From JAIRMO01 sp046533115 (GTDB lineage: Bacteria; Spirochaetota; Spirochaetia; Treponematales; Breznakiellaceae), in contig NZ_JAJQRC010000006.1 in assembly GCF_046533115.1 (NCBI RefSeq), positions 1 through 64,000 of the forward strand: a stretch of DNA of 64,000 nucleotides. Direction: 5' to 3'. Below, one piece after another: positions 42,447 to 50,026 of this stretch. Both the position numbers and the translations under genes were made by a program. Below the pieces are notes generated by a model that was not told the DNA's origin, searched no databases, and worked only from the letters and a program-made list of their open reading frames with translations. Positions within the stretch are counted from its first letter, which is position 1, and each line of letters begins with the position of its first letter.

Positions 42447-42875
42447 ATGAAAAAGATAGTTATCATCTATTGGAGCGGAACCGGGAATACCGAAACCATG
42501 GCAAATTCCGTGGCCAAGGGCGCCGGTGAAAATGGCGGAGAAGTGGTCATAAAACCGGTGGATGCCGCTTCGGCAGACCTGGTTAAGGGGGCGGATGCCC
42601 TGGCTTTCGGCAGTCCCGCCATGGGCGCTGAGGTCCTGGAGGAAGGGGAAATGGAACCCTTTATCGCCTCCCTGCATGCCGCGGATGTACAGGGGAAAAA
42701 ACTCGGCCTTTTTGGCTCCTATGACTGGGGCGACGGGCAGTGGATGCGGGACTGGGTGGAACGGATGAAGAAACTTGGGGCCTCGGTTGACGGAGACGGG
42801 ATCATAGCCCAGCTTGAACCGAACGAAGAAGCCCTCACGTTATGTTACGAACTGGGCAAGCGGCTGGCGGAATGA
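42447..42875 (+). CDS. Flavodoxin
   Basis: This FMN-binding electron carrier has 142 residues. The phosphate loop SGTGNTETMA is at residues 10-19. ALAFGSPAMGAEVLEEGEME and FGSYDWGDGQWMRDW are the 60s- and 90s-loop regions that hold the flavin ring. AGGAG lies 7 bases before the ATG. It is probably used in place of ferredoxin for radical SAM activation or other low-potential steps. Confidence 0.93.
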   Translation: MKKIVIIYWSGTGNTETMANSVAKGAGENGGEVVIKPVDAASADLVKGADALAFGSPAMGAEVLEEGEMEPFIASLHAADVQGKKLGLFGSYDWGDGQWMRDWVERMKKLGASVDGDGIIAQLEPNEEALTLCYELGKRLAE

Positions 42876-42914
42876 ACCGGAAACCGCTGCCGGCAAAACA
42901 ATTTAGTACTTTAG

Positions 42915-42980
42915 GGTGGTTACTGCTTACCTCTCTCGGTAACCACCTTGAAATAGTGTTGAAAAACCTTGTTTTTCAAC
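42915..42980. terminator. Paired hairpins downstream of flavodoxin
   Basis: GGTGGTTAC (42915-42923) pairs with GTAACCACC (42939-42947). A second perfect hairpin GTTGAAAAAC-ctt-GTTTTTCAAC covers 42958-42980. They sit between convergent genes and may terminate both. No other feature was seen before the acyltransferase gene. Confidence 0.45.
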
Positions 42981-43071
42981 CAAACACCTCAATGGTAGTT
43001 GGGTGATTTAAAAAACTGTCGCTCTCCATTCTTTACCCGGGGGCGTGACCAACTTACGTGTCACGTACGCA

Positions 43072-43989
43072 TCACGTTTCCGGGTCTTTTTTGACGATTC
43101 CCTGCTTTTCGAGCAGCGTTTCCCGGTGTTTTTCCGCCTCCAGATGCATCTTTTCAAGGTTTTCCATAATTGCGTCCACCGTTGCCTGTTTTTTGTCCTC
43201 GATCCCCGCGGCCTGGGCCTGTTCCCTAGTCCGGTTTCTGAATTCGGCGCAGGAAACCACCGGTCCCGCGGTGTACCGTACCACATCCCGGTTGACGTAA
43301 TCGTCCATCATATCCCCCTGCCGGATGAGCAGTAAATTCCCGTTGATTGCCACCATACACATATAATCAAAGGATTTAATATAGGAATCTATTTCCCGGA
43401 CCCCCTTTTTAGTGGTTGGGTCCCAGGGCCGGTACCGGGTGCCGGAAGGGAAAACCAGGATCAATTTCCCCTCAACCTTTATCTTCAAGAGGGTCTTCAT
43501 CGCCGCCCGGTTGATCCCGTTACTGCGGACAATCTCCTCTTTGTTTTTCTCCGTGTCCAGGGACAAAAGGGAGCGGCTGGGATATATCACCAGCCGGGTA
43601 TAGGCCCCGGTAAAGGCCGCCACCGCGGGATTTTCCTCATTCAGCTTCATCCCGGCAATGGCCACCAGGGCCTGGGCGATTTCCGCACCATGATCCGGCT
43701 CTTTTCGCAGGAGATAAGAAAAATTCGGCAGGTCCATGTTGCTGTAATGTTCCAAAAGCAGGAGGCAGGACTTTCCTTCGGATGCCTTACGGAAAAGCTC
43801 ATTCAGATGATCCATTCCCGAAATACCGGACCCGGGCAGGATCAAATCTTCAACCAGCCTGTCCACCAGACGCAATGCGTCTTTATCCCCCTCCTGATAG
43901 ACATTATGCTCTGTCACGACCCGGGCCAGCTTTGAAACAGCCATTATCTCTTTAATGAGATCCCGATAAGCGCCACTCAGGGTTTCCAT
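43072..43989 (-). CDS. Glycerol-phosphate/lysophosphatidate-type acyltransferase
   Basis: The PlsC-type acyltransferase motif HYSNMD (H81 to D86, H-x4-D) follows a hydrophobic stretch. The second motif LVFPSGTRYRPWDP provides the FPEGTR-like block. No transmembrane helix is obvious, so it may be peripheral. The 305 residues end in a charged helix (ENLEKMHLEAEKHRETLLEK). Which acceptor it uses, glycerol 3-phosphate or a lysophospholipid, is not clear. Confidence 0.8.
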   Translation of the reverse strand: METLSGAYRDLIKEIMAVSKLARVVTEHNVYQEGDKDALRLVDRLVEDLILPGSGISGMDHLNELFRKASEGKSCLLLLEHYSNMDLPNFSYLLRKEPDHGAEIAQALVAIAGMKLNEENPAVAAFTGAYTRLVIYPSRSLLSLDTEKNKEEIVRSNGINRAAMKTLLKIKVEGKLILVFPSGTRYRPWDPTTKKGVREIDSYIKSFDYMCMVAINGNLLLIRQGDMMDDYVNRDVVRYTAGPVVSCAEFRNRTREQAQAAGIEDKKQATVDAIMENLEKMHLEAEKHRETLLEKQGIVKKDPET

Positions 43990-44125
43990 GGCTTTAGTAT
44001 ACTATCCCGCATGATACCTGTCAAATCCATGGGTTGCATCCCGCCGTCCGGCACCTCTGATCTGCATAAATATTCATTTTTTTCAAAAAAACGGTAAAAA
44101 AAGGGCTTTTTTTGCATAAAAATAC

Positions 44126-44154
44126 TTGATCGTTTTTCTATTTTTCCCTACAGT
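44126..44154 (+). promoter_or_regulatory. Promoter of the liv operon, followed by a hairpin-rich leader
   Basis: TTGATC (44126-44131), 17 bp, TACAGT (44149-44154). The leader of about 85 bases holds three small hairpins in a row: CAAC-ttga-GTTG, CCGGA-tctag-TCCGG and AGGGG-ctttg-ACCCCT. The upstream 80 bp contain repeated A and T tracts. No known riboswitch was recognised. Confidence 0.5.
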
Positions 44155-44247
44155 AGAGACGCAACTTGAGTTGTTGCAAAACCGGATCTAGTCCGGACTT
44201 AGTTTAAGAAAGGGGCTTTGACCCCTCACAAGAGGAGGAGAAACAGA

Positions 44248-45417
44248 ATGAAAAAGGTTACTGTTTTTCTAGGGATCTTTTTTCTGCTGACCCTGTCCAT
44301 GGTATCGGCCGGGGGCGGCGGGGAAAACACCATCAAAATCGGTTTTAACATTCCGTTAACCGGTGATTCTCCCATGGTTGGCGAAGGCAGCAAATATGCC
44401 GGGGAACTCATCAAAAATAAAATCAACGCCCAGGGCGGCCTTGAAGTCAAAGGGAAAAAATACCTTTTGGACTTTATTTATGTGGATAATGAGCTCAAAG
44501 CGGAATCCGCGGTGCAGGCAGCCATCAAATTGATTGAACAGGACCAGGTTCTGGCGGTGATAGGCCCCCAGGGCTCGGGCCGGGCCATTCCCGCGGGCCA
44601 GATCAACAACGACAACCGCACCCCCATGGTGTCTGCCTGGTCCACCAACCCGGATACCACGAAAAACCGGCCCTATGTGTTCCGGGCCTGCTTCCTGGAC
44701 CCCTTCCAGGCCCCGGTGGCGGCCAAATTTGCCAAGGATCAGTTTAAGGTTACCCGGACCGCGATCCTCTATAACCTGGAAGACGATTATTCCAAGACCC
44801 TGGCGGAACTGTACCGGGATAACTGGGAAAAACTGAACGGTCCCGGCTCGGTGGTGGCCTTTGAGAGTTTTGGTCAGCGGGATCAGGATTTTTCCGTCCA
44901 GTTAACCCGGATCGTCAATTCCAGCGCGGAAATGCTCTACCTGCCGGTGTATTACAACTTTGTGGGACTGGTCGTACCCCAGGCCAAGGATCTGGGCTGG
45001 AATAAACCCATCATGGGCAGTGATTCCTGGGGTTCCGCGGACCTGTGGGCCTTGAGCAAAGGCTCGGTGGCGGGGTATTATTTTACCACCCACTACGCCG
45101 CCGCGGGGGCCGTGGGGAAAACCAAGGAATTCATCGACGAATATAGCACCGCCTATGGCTATATTCCCGATGATGTGGCGGCTCTTACCCATGACGCCGT
45201 GATGATAGTCCTGGAAGCCATTAAAAACACGGGGCTTACGAATAACCTTCAGCAGAACCGGGATGCCATCAAAAATGCCATTGCGGCCCTGAAGAACTAC
45301 GATGGAATCACCGGAAAGATGAACTTCAACGCCGAAGGAGATCCGGAGAAAGACGCGGTGGTGGTGCAGGTCAGTAACGCCGGAGAATTTGTATACGTGA
45401 CGAGCTTGAAACCGTAA
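44248..45417 (+). CDS. livK: Branched-chain amino-acid type ABC transporter binding protein
   Basis: This is the periplasmic receptor of a HAAT-family importer, 389 residues. A signal peptide (MKKVTVFLGIFFLLTLSMVS) has no lipobox. IGFNIPLTGDSPMVGEGSKY is the usual opening, followed by VLAVIGPQGSGRAIPAG and LYNLEDDYSKTLAELYRDNW. The start is chosen by GAGGAGGAG before the ATG; an upstream in-frame ATG would put basic residues before the signal peptide. Substrate could be an amino acid, amide or urea-like compound; the gene order alone does not decide. Confidence 0.92.
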   Translation: MKKVTVFLGIFFLLTLSMVSAGGGGENTIKIGFNIPLTGDSPMVGEGSKYAGELIKNKINAQGGLEVKGKKYLLDFIYVDNELKAESAVQAAIKLIEQDQVLAVIGPQGSGRAIPAGQINNDNRTPMVSAWSTNPDTTKNRPYVFRACFLDPFQAPVAAKFAKDQFKVTRTAILYNLEDDYSKTLAELYRDNWEKLNGPGSVVAFESFGQRDQDFSVQLTRIVNSSAEMLYLPVYYNFVGLVVPQAKDLGWNKPIMGSDSWGSADLWALSKGSVAGYYFTTHYAAAGAVGKTKEFIDEYSTAYGYIPDDVAALTHDAVMIVLEAIKNTGLTNNLQQNRDAIKNAIAALKNYDGITGKMNFNAEGDPEKDAVVVQVSNAGEFVYVTSLKP

Positions 45418-45426
45418 CAGAGAAAA

Positions 45427-45474
45427 GATAGGAGTGAGGAGATAGGAGTGAACTTCTCTCTCCTAACTCCTAAC
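45427..45474. repeat. TAGGAGT-type inverted repeat between livK and livH
   Basis: GATAGGAGTGAGGAGATAGG on the left and CTCTCTCCTAACTCCTAAC on the right form an imperfect inverted repeat. The same sequence type occurs at 32846-32911 and as one arm at 16980. Its place after the first gene suggests it may stabilise the abundant livK message, an inference. Confidence 0.6.
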
Positions 45475-45495
45475 TTTATTACACGGAGGTGTTTG

Positions 45496-46407
45496 GTGCT
45501 GACAACCTTGTTACAGAATGTTCTTAACGCTCTCCAGTGGGGCAGTTTTTATTCGATGATAGCCCTGGGGTACTGCCTGGTTTACGGGGTTTTACGGCTT
45601 ATTAACTTTGCCCACGGCGATATTTTTATGACCGCCTGTTATATCGCTTTTTTTGTTGCCACGGCCCTCCTGGGGAAACTGGCCGGGAACGGCGGGGCGG
45701 TTTTTTGCCTTACCCTGATCTTCACCATGATCGGTACGGCCCTCCTGGGGATCACCATCGAGCGGATCGCCTACCGGCCCCTGCGGAGAAAGGGCGTTAA
45801 CCGTCTCTATGTGGTAATCACCGCCCTCATGGTAGGTTTTATTCTTGAAAACGGCAATCTGGCGGTCCTGGGCGCCAGTTCCCGGAGTTTTCCGGACATT
45901 ATCGACAAACAGTTGTGGCAAATAGGGCCGGTGGTAGTTACCAACCTCAAGTTGATGGTGATTATCGCGGCCTTTGCGGTGTTCGGTATCCTTCAGTTTA
46001 TCGTGCAAAAAACCCTGTTTGGTATGTCCATGCGGGCTATTTCATACGACAAATTCGCCATCCCCCTCATGGGCATCCCGGTAAATCAGGTTATCACCTT
46101 TACCTTTGCCCTGGGGTCGAGCCTGGCGGCGGTGGCGGGGATCCTCTTCGGCATGTCCTACCCGGTATTGGACCCCTATATGGGAACCATCATCGGCTGG
46201 AAGGCCTTTATCGCCGCGGTGGTCGGCGGCATCGGCGACATCAAGGGGGCTTTTATCGGCGGCTTTATCCTGGGCTTTATCGAGATCTTTTTCGCCGCCT
46301 TTTTCCCCTCCAGCTTTAAGGACCTTATTTCCTTTGTGATTCTGCTCATCATTTTGGTGCTGAAACCGACGGGCTTTTTCGGGGTGCCCCGGAGTACAAA
46401 AATATAG
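45496..46407 (+). CDS. livH: Branched-chain amino-acid type ABC transporter permease LivH
   Basis: This is the first permease, 303 residues with about 8 hydrophobic segments. LINFAHGDIFMTACYIAFF near residues 35-55 is the typical LivH signature, and the coupling region is MRAISYDKFAIPLMGIPVNQ. GTG at 45496 has GGAGGT 5 bases upstream; the in-frame ATG at 45448 lies within the upstream repeat and is rejected. It is followed by livM after 13 bp. Confidence 0.92.
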   Translation: MLTTLLQNVLNALQWGSFYSMIALGYCLVYGVLRLINFAHGDIFMTACYIAFFVATALLGKLAGNGGAVFCLTLIFTMIGTALLGITIERIAYRPLRRKGVNRLYVVITALMVGFILENGNLAVLGASSRSFPDIIDKQLWQIGPVVVTNLKLMVIIAAFAVFGILQFIVQKTLFGMSMRAISYDKFAIPLMGIPVNQVITFTFALGSSLAAVAGILFGMSYPVLDPYMGTIIGWKAFIAAVVGGIGDIKGAFIGGFILGFIEIFFAAFFPSSFKDLISFVILLIILVLKPTGFFGVPRSTKI

Positions 46408-46420
46408 GAGGGTCTGCCCT

Positions 46421-47515
46421 ATGGCGCAGCCGTTAGATGCAAGCATAAAAAGAAAATACCAGGCCCTGACCATTGGACTTGTCGCCGGTACGATGATTCT
46501 TATCACCCTGCTCGCGGCCTTTGGCGTAATCAACCAATATATCCAGAGCGTGTTGATGTCCATCGGGATCAATATCATCTTTGCCAGCAGCCTCAATATC
46601 GTCAACGGCTATATGGGGGAATTTTCCTGCGGCCATGCGGGCTTTATGGCCGTGGGCGCCTATGTATCCTCGGTGCTTTCCCTGATTTTGTTTACCGAAA
46701 ACAAATTCACCGGGGCCGCGGTTTTGCCCCCCCAGAGCGCTGTGTTCCTCTTTCCCCTGGTGATCCTCATCGGCGGGGCGGCGGCGGCGGTGGCCGGGCT
46801 CCTGGTGGCCATCCCCTCCTTCAAAACCCGGGATGACTACCTGGCGATCATCACCATCGCGGCAAACTACATCATTATGACCGCCATCAATAACCTGGAA
46901 GTGGTCGGGGCAAGCCGGGGCTTAATGGGGATGAAAAGCACCCTTTTTGCCATGTCGGACCTTATCCCCCTGCCCTGGATGCTCATCTGGATCATGTTGT
47001 TTGTGGTTATCTGCGTGATCGCCATCAAACGCTTGATGGGCTCGGTTTTGGGCAAGGGAATTTCCGCCATCCGCTACGACGAAATCTCCGCGGAAATTAT
47101 GAGCGTAAATACCAACCGGATGAAGCTCCTGGCCTTTATGTTTTCCTCGGGGCTTGCGGGGGTGGGCGGCGGGCTTTTTGCCCACATGCTGGGCTTTATC
47201 AACCCCAGCTCTTTCAACATTATGAAATCCACCGAGGGTATGGTCATGGTGTACCTGGGGGGCATGGGTTCCCTTTCGGGGTCGGTCCTTTCGGCGGTGT
47301 TTTTTACCCTCCTTTTGGAATTACTCAGGCCCCTGCAGATCCTCAAATGGGTGTTTATCCCCCTGCTGCTCATTTTGCTCATGCAATTCCGCCCCGAAGG
47401 CTTACTGGGGAACCGGGAATTGATCGATTTTCTTCCGGGAATAAAAAAAATGTCCCGTAACGGCGTACCTAAAAACACCGGTAAAGGAGGCCCTAACCAT
47501 GGAACAGCATCTTGA
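46421..47515 (+). CDS. livM: Branched-chain amino-acid type ABC transporter permease LivM
   Basis: This is the second permease, 364 residues. NGYMGEFSCGHAGFMAVGAY is the LivM block near residue 65, and IRYDEISAEIMSVNTNRMKL is the coupling loop. It overlaps livG by 17 bp. The basic C-terminal tail (SRNGVPKNTGKGGPNHG) extends beyond the last helix and results from that overlap. Confidence 0.92.
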   Translation: MAQPLDASIKRKYQALTIGLVAGTMILITLLAAFGVINQYIQSVLMSIGINIIFASSLNIVNGYMGEFSCGHAGFMAVGAYVSSVLSLILFTENKFTGAAVLPPQSAVFLFPLVILIGGAAAAVAGLLVAIPSFKTRDDYLAIITIAANYIIMTAINNLEVVGASRGLMGMKSTLFAMSDLIPLPWMLIWIMLFVVICVIAIKRLMGSVLGKGISAIRYDEISAEIMSVNTNRMKLLAFMFSSGLAGVGGGLFAHMLGFINPSSFNIMKSTEGMVMVYLGGMGSLSGSVLSAVFFTLLLELLRPLQILKWVFIPLLLILLMQFRPEGLLGNRELIDFLPGIKKMSRNGVPKNTGKGGPNHGTAS

Positions 47516-48269
47516 AATTAAAAGCCTGACCCACCGTTTCGGCGGGCTCCAGGCCCTGACCGATATCAACGTCTCCCTTAAAAAAGGGGAGATCGCCGGC
47601 TTGATTGGCCCCAATGGGGCGGGAAAAACCACGGTTTTTAACCTGGTGAGCGGCTTTTATATCCCCTCCGAGGGGGACATTATCGTGGCCGGGATCCGGA
47701 TCAACGCCATGAAACCCCACCAAATCGCGGCGCTGAAAATAGGCAGAACCTTTCAGAACATACGGCTCTGGAACGAGCTGACGGTCCTGGACAATATCCG
47801 TATCTCCCAGCACTACCAGTTGGGGTACAATGTGGCGGACGCTTTTTTCAACACCCGGCGTTACCGGGAGCAGGAGGCGAAGATTACCCGTTCCGCCCGG
47901 GACCTGCTGGAGATATTCAACCTGGAGGATCTGGCCGACGAGTACCCCAAAAACCTGCCCTACGGGATCCAGCGCCGGGTGGAAATCGCCCGGGCCCTTT
48001 CCCTGCAGCCGGATCTGCTTTTGCTGGATGAACCCGCCGCGGGCTTAAGCACCGCGGATATCTCCAGCCTCATTGATTACATCCACTGGATCCACGATAC
48101 CTTCAAACTAACCATCTGGATGATCGAACATCAAATGGAAGTTATCATGACCCTCTGTCATAATATTTCGGTAATCGATTTTGGGAAGGAGATAGCCTCC
48201 GGTACCCCCGAACAGATCAGATCTAATCCCGAGGTTATTAAAGCCTACCTTGGGGACGGAGAAATATAA
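47499..48269 (+). CDS. livG: Branched-chain amino-acid type ABC transporter ATPase LivG
   Basis: This is the first ATPase of the importer, 256 residues. Walker A is GPNGAGKTT and Walker B is LLLLDEPAAGL. The signature reads LPYGIQRRVEIARAL, with YGIQR in place of the standard LSGGQ-type motif, as is common in LivG proteins. AGGAGG lies inside the end of livM, a short distance before the ATG. It ends with TAATG shared with livF. Confidence 0.93.
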   Translation: MEQHLEIKSLTHRFGGLQALTDINVSLKKGEIAGLIGPNGAGKTTVFNLVSGFYIPSEGDIIVAGIRINAMKPHQIAALKIGRTFQNIRLWNELTVLDNIRISQHYQLGYNVADAFFNTRRYREQEAKITRSARDLLEIFNLEDLADEYPKNLPYGIQRRVEIARALSLQPDLLLLDEPAAGLSTADISSLIDYIHWIHDTFKLTIWMIEHQMEVIMTLCHNISVIDFGKEIASGTPEQIRSNPEVIKAYLGDGEI

Positions 48270-49009
48270 TGCTGCTGGAAGTAAAGGATCTCAAGGTCTC
48301 CTACGGAAACATCGAAGCCCTCCACGGTATTTCCTTCAGCATTGATACGGGGGAGATCGTTACCCTTATCGGGGCTAACGGCGCGGGAAAAACCTCAACC
48401 CTCCTCAGCCTGGCCCGGCTGCCCCGGCCGGAAGCGCCGGTGGTCTCCGGGGGGGACATCCTCTATGCCGGGGAGAGCATCCTCAAAACCGAACCCCATA
48501 CGCTGATTCAGAAAAAGATGATGGTCCTGGTCCCCGAAGGCCGGCATATTTTCGGCAACCTGACGGTGGCGGAAAACCTCCAAATCGCGTCCTTTCCCCA
48601 CCGCCGGGACATCAACCGGGCGAACATTATCGGGGAAAACCTGGACCTGGTCTACAGCCTCTTCCCCCGGCTCTATGAACGGCGCAAGCAGCGGGGGGAA
48701 CTGCTCAGCGGCGGCGAACAGCAGATGCTGGCGGTGGGCCGGGCCCTGATGACCGGCAGCAACTTCATCATGCTGGACGAACCCTCCATGGGCCTGGCGC
48801 CGAAACTGATGTACGAAATGTTCCGCGCTCTCCGGCAGCTTAATTTTGTCAAACATATTACCATCCTGGTGGTGGAACAAAATGCCAAGGTCGCCCTGGA
48901 ATTCGCCGGCCGGGGTTACGTGCTGAAAACCGGCGAGATCTTTGCCAGCGGTACCTCCCAGGAACTGGCAGACAACGCCGATGTAAAAAAGGCGTACCTG
49001 GGGGGATAG
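48269..49009 (+). CDS. livF: Branched-chain amino-acid type ABC transporter ATPase LivF
   Basis: This is the second ATPase, 246 residues. Walker A is GANGAGKTS, the signature is LSGGEQQMLAVGRAL and Walker B is FIMLDEPSMGLAP. VPEGRHIFGNLTVAENL is typical of LivF. It overlaps livG by one base, so all five genes from livK form one operon. No terminator was recognised; a repeat-rich stretch follows. Confidence 0.94.
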   Translation: MLLEVKDLKVSYGNIEALHGISFSIDTGEIVTLIGANGAGKTSTLLSLARLPRPEAPVVSGGDILYAGESILKTEPHTLIQKKMMVLVPEGRHIFGNLTVAENLQIASFPHRRDINRANIIGENLDLVYSLFPRLYERRKQRGELLSGGEQQMLAVGRALMTGSNFIMLDEPSMGLAPKLMYEMFRALRQLNFVKHITILVVEQNAKVALEFAGRGYVLKTGEIFASGTSQELADNADVKKAYLGG

Positions 49010-49029
49010 TATCTTGCAAACGATATAAG

Positions 49030-49315
49030 AAATTTACCACGAACCACACAAACCTCACGAACAAAGGAGAGAATTCAGGTATAAATTCTAGAATTCGAAG
49101 CAAAAGTTCGGGGGGTTTCGGGTAGGTTAATTTAAGCTGAGAAATTTACCACGAACCACACAAACTTCACAAAGAAAATATAGAATTCATATAATAATTC
49201 TAGGAATTCTAAACAGAAGTTCGTGTGGTTTGTGTGGTTCGTGGTTATCCTATTCTTCCTGTGTAAGTGGTTCGTGGTTATCCTATTCTTCCTGCATAAG
49301 TGGTTCGTGGTTATT
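49030..49315. repeat. Two tandem TTCGTGG-type repeats with a repeated tail
   Basis: The first copy (49036-49135) has a well-kept left arm, ACCACGAACCACACAAACCT, and a mutated right arm. The second (49147-49248) keeps both arms (ACCACGAACCACACAAACTT and GTTCGTGTGGTTTGTGTGGT). After it, the unit GTGGTTCGTGGTTAT-CCTATTCTTCCTG is repeated in tandem. The tail CTATTCTTCCTGCATAA is the same as at 184-200. The whole gap between livF and the peroxiredoxin promoter is made of these repeats. Confidence 0.75.
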
Positions 49316-49342
49316 TTATTACCGGTTCCGCCCGATATTTTC

Positions 49343-49372
49343 TTGACAACGGCATTGGTAACGCACTAGAAT
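49343..49372 (+). promoter_or_regulatory. Promoter of the peroxiredoxin gene
   Basis: TTGACA (49343-49348), 18 bp, TAGAAT (49367-49372), close to consensus. No OxyR- or PerR-like operator was recognised. Confidence 0.6.
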
Positions 49373-49456
49373 TTTATTGTTAGCTGATTTCAAAACACGG
49401 TTGCTGCTGAGAATACCCCTGAAGTTTTGTATTTGCTTTAAAAAACAGGAGATTGT

Positions 49457-50020
49457 ATGTCTTTATTACATAGAGAGATAGCTGATTTTTCCGTACATGC
49501 CTTCCACATTAATACCTTTAAAATAGTCACCAAAAAAGATGTGTTAGGCGCCTGGACCCTATTTTTCTTTTACCCCGCGGATTTTACCTTTGTATGCCCT
49601 ACGGAATTGGAGGATCTGGCCGAACTGTATGACCAGTTTAAGGCCCTGAACTGTGAAATTTATTCTGTTTCCTGTGACACCCATTTTATCCATAAGGCGT
49701 GGCATGATGTTTCCAAGGCCATCCAAAAAATCAAATTCCCCATGCTGGCGGACCCCACCGGCAAGATGGCCCGGGCTTTTGATGTATTCAACCTGACGGA
49801 GGGGATCGCGGAACGGGGCAGCTTTATCATCAATCCCCAGGGCAAAATCATTGCCTTCGAGGTACTTGCGGGGAATGTGGGGCGTAACGCCCATGAACTT
49901 CTGCGCCGGGTCCAGGCCTGCCAATTCGTGGCCGAACACGGAGACCTGGTCTGTCCGGCCAAGTGGACCCCCGGCGACAAAACCCTAAAACCCAGCCTGG
50001 AACTGGTAGGATCTATCTAG
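49457..50020 (+). CDS. Typical 2-Cys peroxiredoxin (AhpC-like)
   Basis: The enzyme reduces hydrogen peroxide and organic peroxides. The peroxidatic cysteine is C47 in FYPADFTFVCPTE, and the resolving cysteine C166 lies in LVCPAKW. The 187 residues match AhpC. No AhpF gene is adjacent, so the reductant may be thioredoxin or another flavoprotein. It has its own strong promoter and meets rpoC tail to tail with only 6 bp between stops. Confidence 0.94.
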   Translation: MSLLHREIADFSVHAFHINTFKIVTKKDVLGAWTLFFFYPADFTFVCPTELEDLAELYDQFKALNCEIYSVSCDTHFIHKAWHDVSKAIQKIKFPMLADPTGKMARAFDVFNLTEGIAERGSFIINPQGKIIAFEVLAGNVGRNAHELLRRVQACQFVAEHGDLVCPAKWTPGDKTLKPSLELVGSI

Positions 50021-50026
50021 CATAGC

